Shown: positions 7,451 to 14,885 of the stretch, one piece after another
How the letters are laid out: every line of letters begins with the position of its first letter
How positions within the stretch are numbered: position 1 is the stretch's first letter
DNA from: CAYJEO01 sp044432805
Lineage (GTDB): Bacteria > Bacillota_I > Bacilli_A > RF39 > UBA660
Reading direction: 5' to 3'
NCBI GenBank assembly: GCA_044432805.1
Contig: JAWXUI010000020.1
Span: 1-17,934, forward strand
Length of the DNA stretch: 17,934 nucleotides
Made by a program: the position numbers and the translations under genes
Notes under the pieces: generated by a model
Databases searched by the model: none
Told to the model about the DNA's origin: nothing
The model's input: the letters and a program-made list of their open reading frames with translations, nothing else

Positions 7451-8382
7451 CCTTCTCTAGAATCCATCATTAAGACATATTGTTTTTGAGGAGCTAAGCC
7501 TTTTGTTTGCTCTTTATGTCTGTCGCTTATTATTTGCAATAAAGCATCATTATTATAATTAAATTTTTCATCTCTAGAATTAATTAAGTCTAATATATCT
7601 TCTGGAGAATATCCATCAGTAATATATTCGTCAATAATATGGTCTAATTGTTCGTCGCTTTGAAATTGTGTTGTTTCAAAGTCACCATTACTATTTTCAA
7701 CATTTTTTTGTTCTTCAATATAATAAAGTTGATAAATACCATCTTTTTCTTCTATTCGAACCATATAATCTTCTTCGCCTTCTGTTTTAACAACATATAT
7801 ATTACTTTCGATAGAAGCTTCTACAATAGAAGTTGGAAAATTAGATTTTACGAAGTTTAATTTCACTTCTTCTTCTTCATTTAATAATTCAGTTTTTACT
7901 GAATCGCTATCTTGTAATTTAACATCCACAAAAACTTTTTCTAAATCATTAAATATATCAGCGGCAGTTAAATCTTCTTTATTACCTAAACGTTCTACCA
8001 TTAAATTAAATAATTCATCAGCACTATAATTACTACTATTTTCTAAAATTTTATTAGTGCCATCTGATAATGTTATTTTAATATATTTTGTTCCTTCATT
8101 ATCGAATTCTGAAATTGACTCAAGGTCTATTTTCTTTCTTATTTCTTTTTTTATTATTGAATTAATTCCATGACTTTTTAAAAAATTTTGCATTTGATCA
8201 AAATCATTTGAATAGTAGGCTTTTCCAAAATTAGTATAATTTTCTTCTAAAGAAGAGTCTAATAATGTTTTTATTAATTCACTTAAAACATCGCTATCTA
8301 GATTTATTCCAATACGACCTAAATCATTTGCTAAATTAATAATATTTCGCTTTATAATAAATTCTGGTATAGTATTTTTCAT
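7438..8382 (-). CDS. Hypothetical acidic protein, unrecognised
   Basis: A 314-residue protein that I do not recognise. It has no signal peptide, membrane segment, cysteine or tryptophan, and is rich in Asp, Glu, Asn and Ile, so probably cytoplasmic. The first 90 residues look helical (MKNTIPEFIIKRNIINLANDL). A strand-rich middle includes TKYIKITLSDGTNKIL and EDYMVRIEEKDGIYQLYYIEEQ. The C-terminal third is helical with a charged tail. The start has the ribosome binding site AGGTGAT ten bases or so upstream, and a loose promoter (TTGATT, then TAATAT) in the divergent gap shared with the pilin-like gene. It has its own terminator. Base and codon use look like its neighbours. It lies between ezrA and two surface-protein genes, which gives no clear functional hint. 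Confidence 0.8.
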   Translation of the reverse strand: MKNTIPEFIIKRNIINLANDLGRIGINLDSDVLSELIKTLLDSSLEENYTNFGKAYYSNDFDQMQNFLKSHGINSIIKKEIRKKIDLESISEFDNEGTKYIKITLSDGTNKILENSSNYSADELFNLMVERLGNKEDLTAADIFNDLEKVFVDVKLQDSDSVKTELLNEEEEVKLNFVKSNFPTSIVEASIESNIYVVKTEGEEDYMVRIEEKDGIYQLYYIEEQKNVENSNGDFETTQFQSDEQLDHIIDEYITDGYSPEDILDLINSRDEKFNYNNDALLQIISDRHKEQTKGLAPQKQYVLMMDSREGNAA

Positions 8383-8453
8383 TTAATATCACCTATAGTA
8401 ATATTAACATAAATTAGCAAAAAATCAAAACAAAATATTCAAAATATAACAAG

Positions 8454-8482
8454 TTTACAATTTTATTTTAATATAGTAAAAT
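8454..8482 (+). promoter_or_regulatory. Promoter of pilin-like gene A
   Basis: TTTACA (8454-8459) and TAAAAT (8477-8482) are 17 bases apart. The ribosome binding site AGAGGGGGT follows at 8491-8499. It closely resembles the promoter of gene B at 9934-9962. Confidence 0.7.
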
Positions 8483-8505
8483 GTAATTCTAGAGGGGGTA
8501 AAAAA

Positions 8506-9906
8506 ATGAATAGAAAAGGATTTGCACTTTCTTCGATATTATATGGAATATTAGTGTTAGCGTTAGCACTTATGATAGGAAGTTTAAGCTCGTTAGCAAA
8601 TCAAAAATATAGATTTGAGCAATTGATGCAAGATGTTTATGATACATTAGTTTTAGGTGGGTCAGGAAATACTGACACTGATGAAGAAATAGTTTATTCT
8701 GAATGGGTTTTGATAGATGAATTGGAATCATTTGGATTTTCTACTACAGATGAACTTATTTTAACAAAAGAACAATATCACCCAATTATAAGTTTCGATG
8801 TCAGTGATGATCCAGAAAATCCAATGAAAACATCGTATACATGTTCTAGCCGAGGATCGTGTTCTTATAGTTCGTGTACAACACCGGTTTATTTTGATGC
8901 AGTATATTTAGACGCTATGATAACTACAATGCAATTTAAAAATACATATGCAAGTAACTCATCGTCTATATCGGCAACATTTCAAGCACAAAAAGAAGAT
9001 GGAACATGGGTTACATTAAGTTCTAAATCAGGAACACGAGGAACTTATAGCAGCGCTACATTAACTTTAAATACATTAACAAGCTCATTATTATCAGAAA
9101 AATATCAAGGATTAAAATTATGCTGGTCGATGAGTGATCAAAATGAACTTTATTTTAGTTCAACTGTAACACAATATTCAACTGCGCTAGAAAGTGAATG
9201 GTCAGATTGTGATGGAGAATGTCCTGATAATAGTGAAATAAGAGAAATGTATAAATATCCGATAATTTCGTGATTAACATATGAATTTGAATATACTGGA
9301 AATTATCAAAAATTTACAGTTCTAAAGTCAGGCTATTATGAATTAGAAGCTTGGGGTGCTCAAGGAGGAACATATTCATCTTATGTAGGAGGAAGTGCCG
9401 GTGGTTTAACGGGTTATAAAGCAACAACAAGTGCTTCATCATGGGCATCTTCAACTTACGATGCAACTGGAGGAACCCAAATATCTCCAGGGATAAGTTA
9501 CCAAACAACAAGAACAGGGGCGTTTGGATATGCTATTCAGTCTTACACTAGTGGATGGGGCGGTGGAGGCGGCTCTGGATACTATGGAGGATCAAATGGA
9601 TATGGTAGAACAGGTGTCGGAGGTTCATCATATATATCTGGACATACTGAATGCGTGGCAATAACCTCTGAAATAGATAAAACAGCTTTATCAGGATGCA
9701 CCACAGGAACGACTAATAATGAATGTTCAATATATTATAGCAATAAAATTTTTGATAATACTGTAATGATTGATGGACTTGGATATATTTGGACTAATGA
9801 AATTGATGGGAAAATTAATATGCCAACAACTGATGGAACTGCATTAATGACAGGCAACACAGAAAAAGGATATGCAAAAATAACATATTTAGGAGACAAT
9901 TTTTAA
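8506..9906 (+). CDS. Pilin-like, glycine-rich surface protein A with an in-frame TGA (codon 256)
   Basis: If the TGA at 9271-9273 is read through, the product has 466 residues. Residues 1-25 form a prepilin-like signal/anchor: MNRKGFALSSILYGILVLAL, with Lys-Gly before Phe and then a long hydrophobic helix, but Ser rather than Glu at the fifth position after the Gly. The helix continues with KYRFEQLMQDVYDTLVL as in the paralogue. Residues ~50-255 are a unique, Ser/Thr-rich insert with clustered cysteines (TCSSRGSCSYSSC, LCWS, SDCDGEC). After the TGA come a Gly-rich beta domain (YTGNYQKF, YELEAWGAQGG, GWGGGGGSGYYGG) and a C-terminal module with SYISGHTECVAI, CTTGTTNNECSIYYS, MIDGLGYIWTNE and GYAKITYLGDNF that is highly similar to gene B. 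It is likely exported and membrane- or filament-associated. If UGA is a strict stop, this is a 255-residue protein plus an untranslated remnant. The intact downstream frame, ending in a terminator, argues against decay. Confidence 0.75.
9271..9273 (+). other. In-frame TGA, candidate recoded (Trp) or readthrough codon in gene A
   Basis: The frame continues for 210 codons to TAA at 9904-9906 with clear homology to gene B. The TGA falls at the border of the Cys-rich insert and the Gly-rich domain. Context is TCG TGA TTA. No obvious selenocysteine-type hairpin follows. Confidence 0.7.
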
Positions 9907-9920
9907 TTGTCTTTTTTTTT
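9895..9920 (+). terminator. Terminator of gene A
   Basis: GACAAT (9895-9900) pairs with ATTGTC (9906-9911) over TTTTA, followed by nine T. The stop TAA overlaps the loop and 3' arm, supporting 9906 as the true gene end. Confidence 0.85.
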
Positions 9921-9933
9921 ATAAAATCTCTAA

Positions 9934-9962
9934 TTTACAATTTATAAAATTTATAGTATTAT
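9934..9962 (+). promoter_or_regulatory. Promoter of pilin-like gene B
   Basis: TTTACA (9934-9939) and TATTAT (9957-9962) are 17 bases apart, with ATAG just before the -10 as in gene A. The ribosome binding site AGAGGTGA is at 9972-9979. Confidence 0.7.
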
Positions 9963-9982
9963 TAAAATAATAGAGGTGACTT

Positions 9983-11104
9983 ATGAAAAAGAATAAGGGG
10001 TTTGCATTATCAAGTATATTATATGGTATTCTCATACTCGCTCTTGCTCTTATGGTGGGAACACTAGGCGCTTTAGCTAATGAAAAATATAGATTTGACC
10101 AATTAATGAAAGAAATTTATGCTACTTTAGTTCTAGATGAACAAGAAGAAACATATTCACCATGGGAATATTATTATACTGGAGATTATCAAACATTTGT
10201 TGCGCCAGCAAGTGCTTATTATCAATTTGAAGCATGGGGATCTCAAGGTGGAGACGGGTATTCAACTTATATTAATACGGGATATGGAACAGGCGGATAC
10301 GGAGCATATACAGCGGGTAATATATATTTAGAAAAAGGCGATATAATATACGTTTATGTAGGAGAAACAGGAACAGATGCATTAACAACGAAGCAAACAT
10401 CAACACTAATATCCGGTTCTTATAATGGTGGTGGAGGATCTGCGTATAGAGATAATGGAAACACTTACGCTCATAATGCAGGAACTGGAGGAGGAGCCAC
10501 TGATTTTAGATTAGTAGCTGGAGAATGGAATGAAGCAGAATCTTTAAATTCAAGAATAATGATAGCAGCTGGCGGAGGCGGAGGATCAGGACATGAAGGA
10601 TTCTCATCCGGCGGAAGCGGTGGGGGATTAACATCAAATAATATAACAAATTATGCCTCTACAAGTTGGGGAACTGCATATGGTACAAATCAAATTGGAA
10701 CAAGTAGTTATTATTGAACCGGATACTCAGCCACTGTAACAACAAGTGCAATAGCAGGCGGAGGAGGAGGATATTATGGTGGATTAAGTGGGTCCTGGTT
10801 GCCAGGAACCGGAGGAACATCATATATATCTGGTCACACAGGATGTGTTGCAATAACATCAGAGACTAATATGACAGCATTAACTGGATGTACTACTGGA
10901 ACAACAGATAATGATTGTTCAATACATTATAGCAATGAAATCTTCTTTGATACTGTAATGATCGATGGATACGGATATAGTTGGACAAATGAAAAAAATT
11001 TACAAGAACTGATGCCTTCAAAAAGTTCAGGATACTATTTATTAGGGACTGGAAATGTGGGCAATGGATATGCAAAAGTAACTTATTTAGGAAACAATGT
11101 TTAA
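9983..11104 (+). CDS. Pilin-like, glycine-rich surface protein B with an in-frame TGA (codon 245)
   Basis: With readthrough of the TGA at 10715-10717 the product has 373 residues. It begins MKKNKGFALSSILYGILILA, the same prepilin-like signal as gene A without the usual Glu, followed by ANEKYRFDQLMKEIYATLVL. From about residue 54 a complete Gly-rich domain follows: WEYYYTGDYQTF, QFEAWGSQGG, YLEKGDIIYVYVGETG, GGGATDFRLVAGEWNE, RIMIAAGGGGGSGHEG. This resembles the glycine-rich beta domains of gut-bacterial surface proteins. After the TGA the frame continues with GYSATVTTSAIAGGGGGYYGG and the shared C-terminal module SYISGHTGCVAI, CTTGTTDNDCSIHYS, MIDGYGYSWTNE, GYAKVTYLGNN. Three C-terminal cysteines are conserved with gene A. 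There is no LPXTG anchor. Six other tryptophans are TGG. Export through a type IV pilin-like route is an inference. Confidence 0.75.
10715..10717 (+). other. In-frame TGA, candidate recoded (Trp) or readthrough codon in gene B
   Basis: The frame continues 128 codons to TAA at 11102-11104. The TGA lies within the Gly-rich domain, at a different position from the TGA of gene A, so it was not inherited by the duplication. Context is TAT TGA ACC. Confidence 0.7.
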
Positions 11105-11116
11105 TTGTTTTTTTTT
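11093..11116 (+). terminator. Terminator of gene B
   Basis: AACAAT (11093-11098) pairs with ATTGTT (11104-11109) over GTTTA, followed by seven T. The stop TAA is in the hairpin. Confidence 0.8.
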
Positions 11117-11117
11117 A

Positions 11118-11146
11118 TTGTTAAAAATAAATAAAAATGCTATAAT
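11118..11146 (+). promoter_or_regulatory. thiI promoter
   Basis: TTGTTA (11118-11123) and TATAAT (11141-11146) are 17 bases apart, with an extended -10 (TGC before TATAAT). It starts directly after the terminator of gene B. Confidence 0.8.
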
Positions 11147-11169
11147 CTATAAGCAAAGGAAGTGTTTAA

Positions 11170-12345
11170 ATGGACAAACTTATACTAATTAAATATGGAG
11201 AATTAACAACAAAAAAAGCAAATAGAAAACAATTTATTAATTTATTAAATAGTAATATAAAAAAAATATTAAAAAATCATGAAATAAATATAAAACAAGA
11301 TAGAGTCAGAATGTATATAGAAGTACTTGATGGTAAATTCGAACAAGTAGTAGAAAAATTACAAAAAGTATTTGGAATACACGGAATTGTAATATGCCAT
11401 AAAGTAGAAAAAAATGAAGAAACTATAAAATCAAAAGTAAAAGAAATTTTAACTGACATTGAATTTAAAACATTTAAAGTAAAAACAAATCGAGCTGATA
11501 AACAATTTTTAATAAAATCCGATGATTTTAATAGAATAATAGGTGGATTTGTATTAGATAATTTTGATTGTAAAGTAGATGTACACAATCCTGATATTTA
11601 TGTGTATATTGAAATAAGACAAGATAATACATATATTTATACAAATGAAATAAGAGGAATAGGTGGATATCCTGTCGGAGTACAAGGAAAAGGTTTATTA
11701 ATGTTATCAGGAGGTATAGACTCTCCAGTTGCCGGTTATTTAGCGCTTAAAAGAGGAGTAAATGTAGAATGTCTATATTTTGAATCTCCCCCTCACACAA
11801 GTGTAGATGCAAAAAACAAAGTAATTAAATTAGCATCTTTAATAAATGAATACTCTGGAAATATAAAAGTACATATCGTACCATTTACAAAAATACAAGA
11901 AGCAATTTATAAAAATTGTAAACAAGATTACATGATAACTATAATGCGTAGAATGATGTATAAAATAGCTGAAAAATATGCGAAAAGAAACAAATTTAAA
12001 ATAATTATAAATGGAGAGAGTATTGGACAAGTCGCGAGCCAAACATTATCTAGTATGTCAGTAATAAACGAAGTTACTAATATGCCAATCATAAGACCAG
12101 TCGCATGTTTAGATAAACTAGAAATAATAGAACTAGCAAAAAAAATAAACACATATGAAACTTCGATTTTACCATTTGAAGACTGCTGTACTATATTTTT
12201 ACCAAAACACCCAGTAATTAATCCAACGCTAAATGTTTGTTTAGAAGAAGAAAAAAATGTTGACTTTGACTTATTAATAGAAGAATGTATTAATAATATA
12301 AAAGTTGAAAAATTAGAAAAAGAAGAATTTTTAGACTTATTATAG
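11170..12345 (+). CDS. thiI: ThiI, tRNA 4-thiouridine synthase / sulfurtransferase
   Basis: ThiI adenylates U8 of tRNA and, with sulfur from an IscS/NifS-type desulfurase, makes 4-thiouridine. In some bacteria it also feeds thiazole synthesis. The 391-residue protein has an N-terminal ferredoxin-like/THUMP region (about 1-165, with IRGIGGYPVG at its end). A PP-loop ATPase domain follows, with the pyrophosphate motif LMLSGGIDSPVAGY (SGGIDS at 180-185). It lacks the C-terminal rhodanese domain of E. coli ThiI, as is usual in Firmicutes. A cysteine pair at about 339-340 (EDCC) is a candidate catalytic site. The start at 11170 follows AAAGGAAGTG. The cysteine desulfurase gene that often accompanies thiI is not next to it. 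It ends in TAG. Confidence 0.93.
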   Translation: MDKLILIKYGELTTKKANRKQFINLLNSNIKKILKNHEINIKQDRVRMYIEVLDGKFEQVVEKLQKVFGIHGIVICHKVEKNEETIKSKVKEILTDIEFKTFKVKTNRADKQFLIKSDDFNRIIGGFVLDNFDCKVDVHNPDIYVYIEIRQDNTYIYTNEIRGIGGYPVGVQGKGLLMLSGGIDSPVAGYLALKRGVNVECLYFESPPHTSVDAKNKVIKLASLINEYSGNIKVHIVPFTKIQEAIYKNCKQDYMITIMRRMMYKIAEKYAKRNKFKIIINGESIGQVASQTLSSMSVINEVTNMPIIRPVACLDKLEIIELAKKINTYETSILPFEDCCTIFLPKHPVINPTLNVCLEEEKNVDFDLLIEECINNIKVEKLEKEEFLDLL

Positions 12346-12359
12346 TATTAAAACAAAAA

Positions 12360-12384
12360 ATCACCACAAAATAAAAATGGTGAT
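12360..12384 (+). promoter_or_regulatory. Hairpin covering the ribosome binding site of the 37-residue ORF
   Basis: ATCACCA (12360-12366) can pair with TGGTGAT (12378-12384), and the 3' arm contains the GGTGAT ribosome binding site. On the opposite strand the same hairpin is followed by TTTTTTG, so it could instead be a minus-strand terminator for clpP transcripts. The sequence does not decide between these. Confidence 0.45.
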
Positions 12385-12387
12385 AAA

Positions 12388-12501
12388 ATGAACAACTCTA
12401 TAAATTTAATAAAAGACGATATAAATAATGAACTAGGAAATTTTTATAATCAAACTAAAAATTATAAAAAAAAGAAAATAGAGACAATAAATCGTATTTA
12501 A
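12388..12501 (+). CDS. Possible small protein, 37 residues, unrecognised
   Basis: ATG at 12388 follows GGTGAT by three bases and opens a 37-codon frame, MNNSINLIKDDINNELGNFY and onward, ending with a lysine-rich stretch and TAA. The TAA is immediately followed by, and overlaps, a terminator hairpin. That is how the real genes here end, which supports coding. It is 42 bases after thiI with no promoter between, so it would be on the thiI transcript. There is no signal peptide and I recognise no family. It could be chance. Confidence 0.4.
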   Translation: MNNSINLIKDDINNELGNFYNQTKNYKKKKIETINRI

Positions 12502-12525
12502 AATGAAGTTTTCTTCATTTTTTTT
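12501..12525 (+). terminator. Terminator of the thiI transcript
   Basis: AAATGAAG (12501-12508) pairs with CTTCATTT (12513-12520) over four T, followed by five T. On the minus strand the same stem can end clpP, with a shorter T run. Confidence 0.8.
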
Positions 12526-13093
12526 ACAATATTTTATCAACTATCTTATATTCAAGAGCTTCAATTGCATCTAAAAAATAATCTCTATCAGTATCTTTCT
12601 TTATTTTTTTTAAATTTTGATCACAATTAGTAGATAAAATACCATCTAACTTTTCTCTTAATTTTAATATTCTTTCAGCAGCGATTCTAATCTCAGTTGC
12701 TTGACCTTGAGCACCTCCGATAGGTTGATGAATCATTACCTCGGCATTTGGTAAAATAAAACGCTTACCTTTTTTACCACTTGATAACAATACAGCCGCC
12801 ATTGAAGCAGCAAGACCTATACAAATAGTTGACACATCGCTTTTAATAAAATTCATAGTATCATAAATAGCCATTCCACTAGTAACACTTCCACCAGGTG
12901 AATTAATATAAATATTTATATCTTCATTATTTAAAGAATCTAAATACAATAACTGAGCAACAATACTATTTGAATTAACATCATTAATTTCGCCGTTTAT
13001 TATAATAATTCGGTCTTTTAATAACCTAGAATATATATCATAAACTCTTTCTCCATTATTTGATTTTTCAATTACAGTTGGGACTAAATTCAT
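12524..13093 (-). CDS. clpP: ClpP, ATP-dependent Clp protease proteolytic subunit
   Basis: ClpP forms the 14-mer serine-peptidase chamber that degrades proteins unfolded by ClpX or ClpC in the cytoplasm. The protein has 189 residues, near the usual 194. The catalytic triad is visible: S97 in GLAASMAA, H122 in EVMIHQP and D171 in KKDTDRDYF. The oxyanion/strand segment NSPGGSVTSGMAIYDTM is intact. The N-terminus LVPTVIEKSNNGERVYDIYSRL is as expected for the axial pore. The ribosome binding site AGAGAGGAG lies seven bases or so before the ATG. A weak promoter (TTGAAT, 19 bases, TATTAT on the minus strand around 13147-13117) is possible. I saw no CtsR or CIRCE operator. Confidence 0.96.
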   Translation of the reverse strand: MNLVPTVIEKSNNGERVYDIYSRLLKDRIIIINGEINDVNSNSIVAQLLYLDSLNNEDINIYINSPGGSVTSGMAIYDTMNFIKSDVSTICIGLAASMAAVLLSSGKKGKRFILPNAEVMIHQPIGGAQGQATEIRIAAERILKLREKLDGILSTNCDQNLKKIKKDTDRDYFLDAIEALEYKIVDKIL

Positions 13094-13154
13094 TTAAAAA
13101 CTCCTCTCTATAATTTATAATAGTTAAATAAAACAAATATTATTCAAAAATAAT

Positions 13155-13183
13155 GTGACAATTTTTTTGTTTTTTGATAAAAT
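13155..13183 (+). promoter_or_regulatory. Promoter of the nucleoside kinase-gap transcript
   Basis: GTGACA (13155-13160) and TAAAAT (13178-13183) are 17 bases apart, with a T-rich spacer. The start would fall near 13190, ahead of the AAGAGGGAT ribosome binding site. Confidence 0.65.
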
Positions 13184-13208
13184 GTATATAGGATAAGAGG
13201 GATAAGAA

Positions 13209-14876
13209 ATGTACAATATGATTAAAGTAACGTTTAATGGTCAAACAAAAGAGTTTCCGCAAGGAATGACATTAAAAGAAATAAGTGAACATTTTTCTGA
13301 AACTTTTAATTTTCCAATTGTTTTAGCAAAAGCGGACAATCATTTAATGGAACTAGGTAAAGTTTTAAGAAAAGATTGCAAGTTAGAATTTTATGATCGC
13401 TCTAGTAGACAAGGTAATTTCACTTATGGCAGAAGTTTACAATTCATGTTAGTGCTTGCTGTAAAAAGAATTTTAGGAAAAGAAGCCAAACTAATAATAG
13501 AACACTCTGTAGAAAAAGGTTTTTATTGCTGTATCGATAATAAAAAATTGACTGAAAAAATAATAAAAGAAATCGAAGAAGAAATCAAGAAAATTTCTTT
13601 ACAAGATTTAATGTTTACTAAAATGAATGTTGATAGATTAGATGCAATCAAATATTTTGAACAAGAAGGTCAACTTGATAAAGCATCAACATTTAAATAC
13701 ATTAGTAACTCTTATATAAACTTGTATAGACTAGATGATATGTATGATTATTTTTATAGCGAATTAGCGTACTCAACAGGGCAAATAGATGATTTTAAAT
13801 TAACACTTATAGATCAAAATGGATTTGTTGTTAATTTTCCAAGTACATCTCACCCAGAATATACATTAGACTATAAACATTACAATGTATTGTTTAATGA
13901 GTTTAGAGAATATGCAACTTGGACAAAAACTTTAAACATAACAAATGCATCAGATTTAAACTTAGAAATATCAAAAGGTAATAATGAACAAATGATTCAA
14001 TTATCAGAAGCTCATTATAATTCCCAAATATCTAGAATTGCCGATGAAATAGCTTTAAAGAAAAAGAATGTTAAAATAATTTTAATAGCTGGTCCTTCAT
14101 CAAGTGGAAAAACAACAACTAGTAAAAAATTAGAAATTTATCTAAGAAGTCAAGGTATTAGTACCCATCAAATATCTATTGACGACTATTTTAAAAACAG
14201 AGATGAAACGCCAGTTGACAAAGATGGAAATTTTGATTTTGAAACAATTAAAGCACTTGATTTAAAATTATTTAATAAAGATTTAGAAAAACTATTAAAG
14301 AAAGAAAAAGTCTTATTACCTGAATTTAATTTTATTAAAGGAATAAAAGAATATAAAAATAAATATTTACAATTAAAAGATAATGACATAATTATTATTG
14401 AAGGATTACATGCTTTAAACGATGAACTAACAAAAAATATTCAAAGAGAAAGTAAATATAAAATTTATATATCACCATTAACACAATTAAATATAGATAA
14501 CCATAATCGAGTTCATTCAACTGATATAAGAAAATTAAGAAGAATAACTAGAGATAACAAATATAGAGGTCTAGGTGCACAAGAAACATTAGAAATGTGG
14601 GATAAAATAAGAAAAGGTGAAGAACAATTCATCTACCCATATCAAGACAATGTTGATTGTATGATAAATTCATCACTGTTATATGAAATAGGAATACTAA
14701 AAACTTATGTTGAACCATTATTATTTTTAGTTGATGAAGAAAGTGAATTTTATCCAGAAGCATTAAGGTTAATTAATTTTTTAAGAAATTTTTTGCCAAT
14801 GCCAAGTGATAATGTACCAAGAGATTCAATATTAAGAGAATTTATAGGAGGAAGCGCTTACAGTAAAAGCGTTTAA
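13209..14876 (+). CDS. TGS-domain nucleoside (uridine-type) kinase
   Basis: A 555-residue cytoplasmic protein of the family annotated as nucleoside or uridine kinase with a threonyl-tRNA-synthetase-like N-terminus. Residues 4-62 are a TGS domain (IKVTFNGQTKEFPQGMTLKE). Residues ~70-190 resemble the ThrRS second additional domain (VLAVKRILGKEAKLIIEHSVEKGFY). Residues ~285-490 are the P-loop kinase: GPSSSGKT at 295-302, the substrate strand QISIDDYF, and IIIEGLHAL. The two editing-site histidines of ThrRS (HxxxH) appear replaced by the RSLQF stretch at 75-79, so editing activity is unlikely. Substrate specificity (uridine, cytidine or other) cannot be told from sequence. The ATG at 13209 is chosen because AGAGG lies eight bases upstream. 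The stop is nine bases before gap and overlaps its ribosome binding site, so the two are co-transcribed and probably coupled. Confidence 0.88.
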   Translation: MYNMIKVTFNGQTKEFPQGMTLKEISEHFSETFNFPIVLAKADNHLMELGKVLRKDCKLEFYDRSSRQGNFTYGRSLQFMLVLAVKRILGKEAKLIIEHSVEKGFYCCIDNKKLTEKIIKEIEEEIKKISLQDLMFTKMNVDRLDAIKYFEQEGQLDKASTFKYISNSYINLYRLDDMYDYFYSELAYSTGQIDDFKLTLIDQNGFVVNFPSTSHPEYTLDYKHYNVLFNEFREYATWTKTLNITNASDLNLEISKGNNEQMIQLSEAHYNSQISRIADEIALKKKNVKIILIAGPSSSGKTTTSKKLEIYLRSQGISTHQISIDDYFKNRDETPVDKDGNFDFETIKALDLKLFNKDLEKLLKKEKVLLPEFNFIKGIKEYKNKYLQLKDNDIIIIEGLHALNDELTKNIQRESKYKIYISPLTQLNIDNHNRVHSTDIRKLRRITRDNKYRGLGAQETLEMWDKIRKGEEQFIYPYQDNVDCMINSSLLYEIGILKTYVEPLLFLVDEESEFYPEALRLINFLRNFLPMPSDNVPRDSILREFIGGSAYSKSV

Positions 14877-14885
14877 GGAGGAAAT

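Noticed and set aside
9274..9330. Selenocysteine at the TGA of gene A
   Set aside because: No bacterial SECIS-like hairpin follows, and the protein is not a redox enzyme.
8506..11104. Both surface genes as pseudogenes
   Set aside because: Each has only one TGA, no frameshift, an intact homologous C-terminus, promoter, ribosome binding site and terminator. It remains possible and is listed as an alternative.
12388..12501. 37-residue ORF as a small acid-soluble spore protein
   Set aside because: Only a short INNELG-like stretch is reminiscent; length and the rest do not fit.
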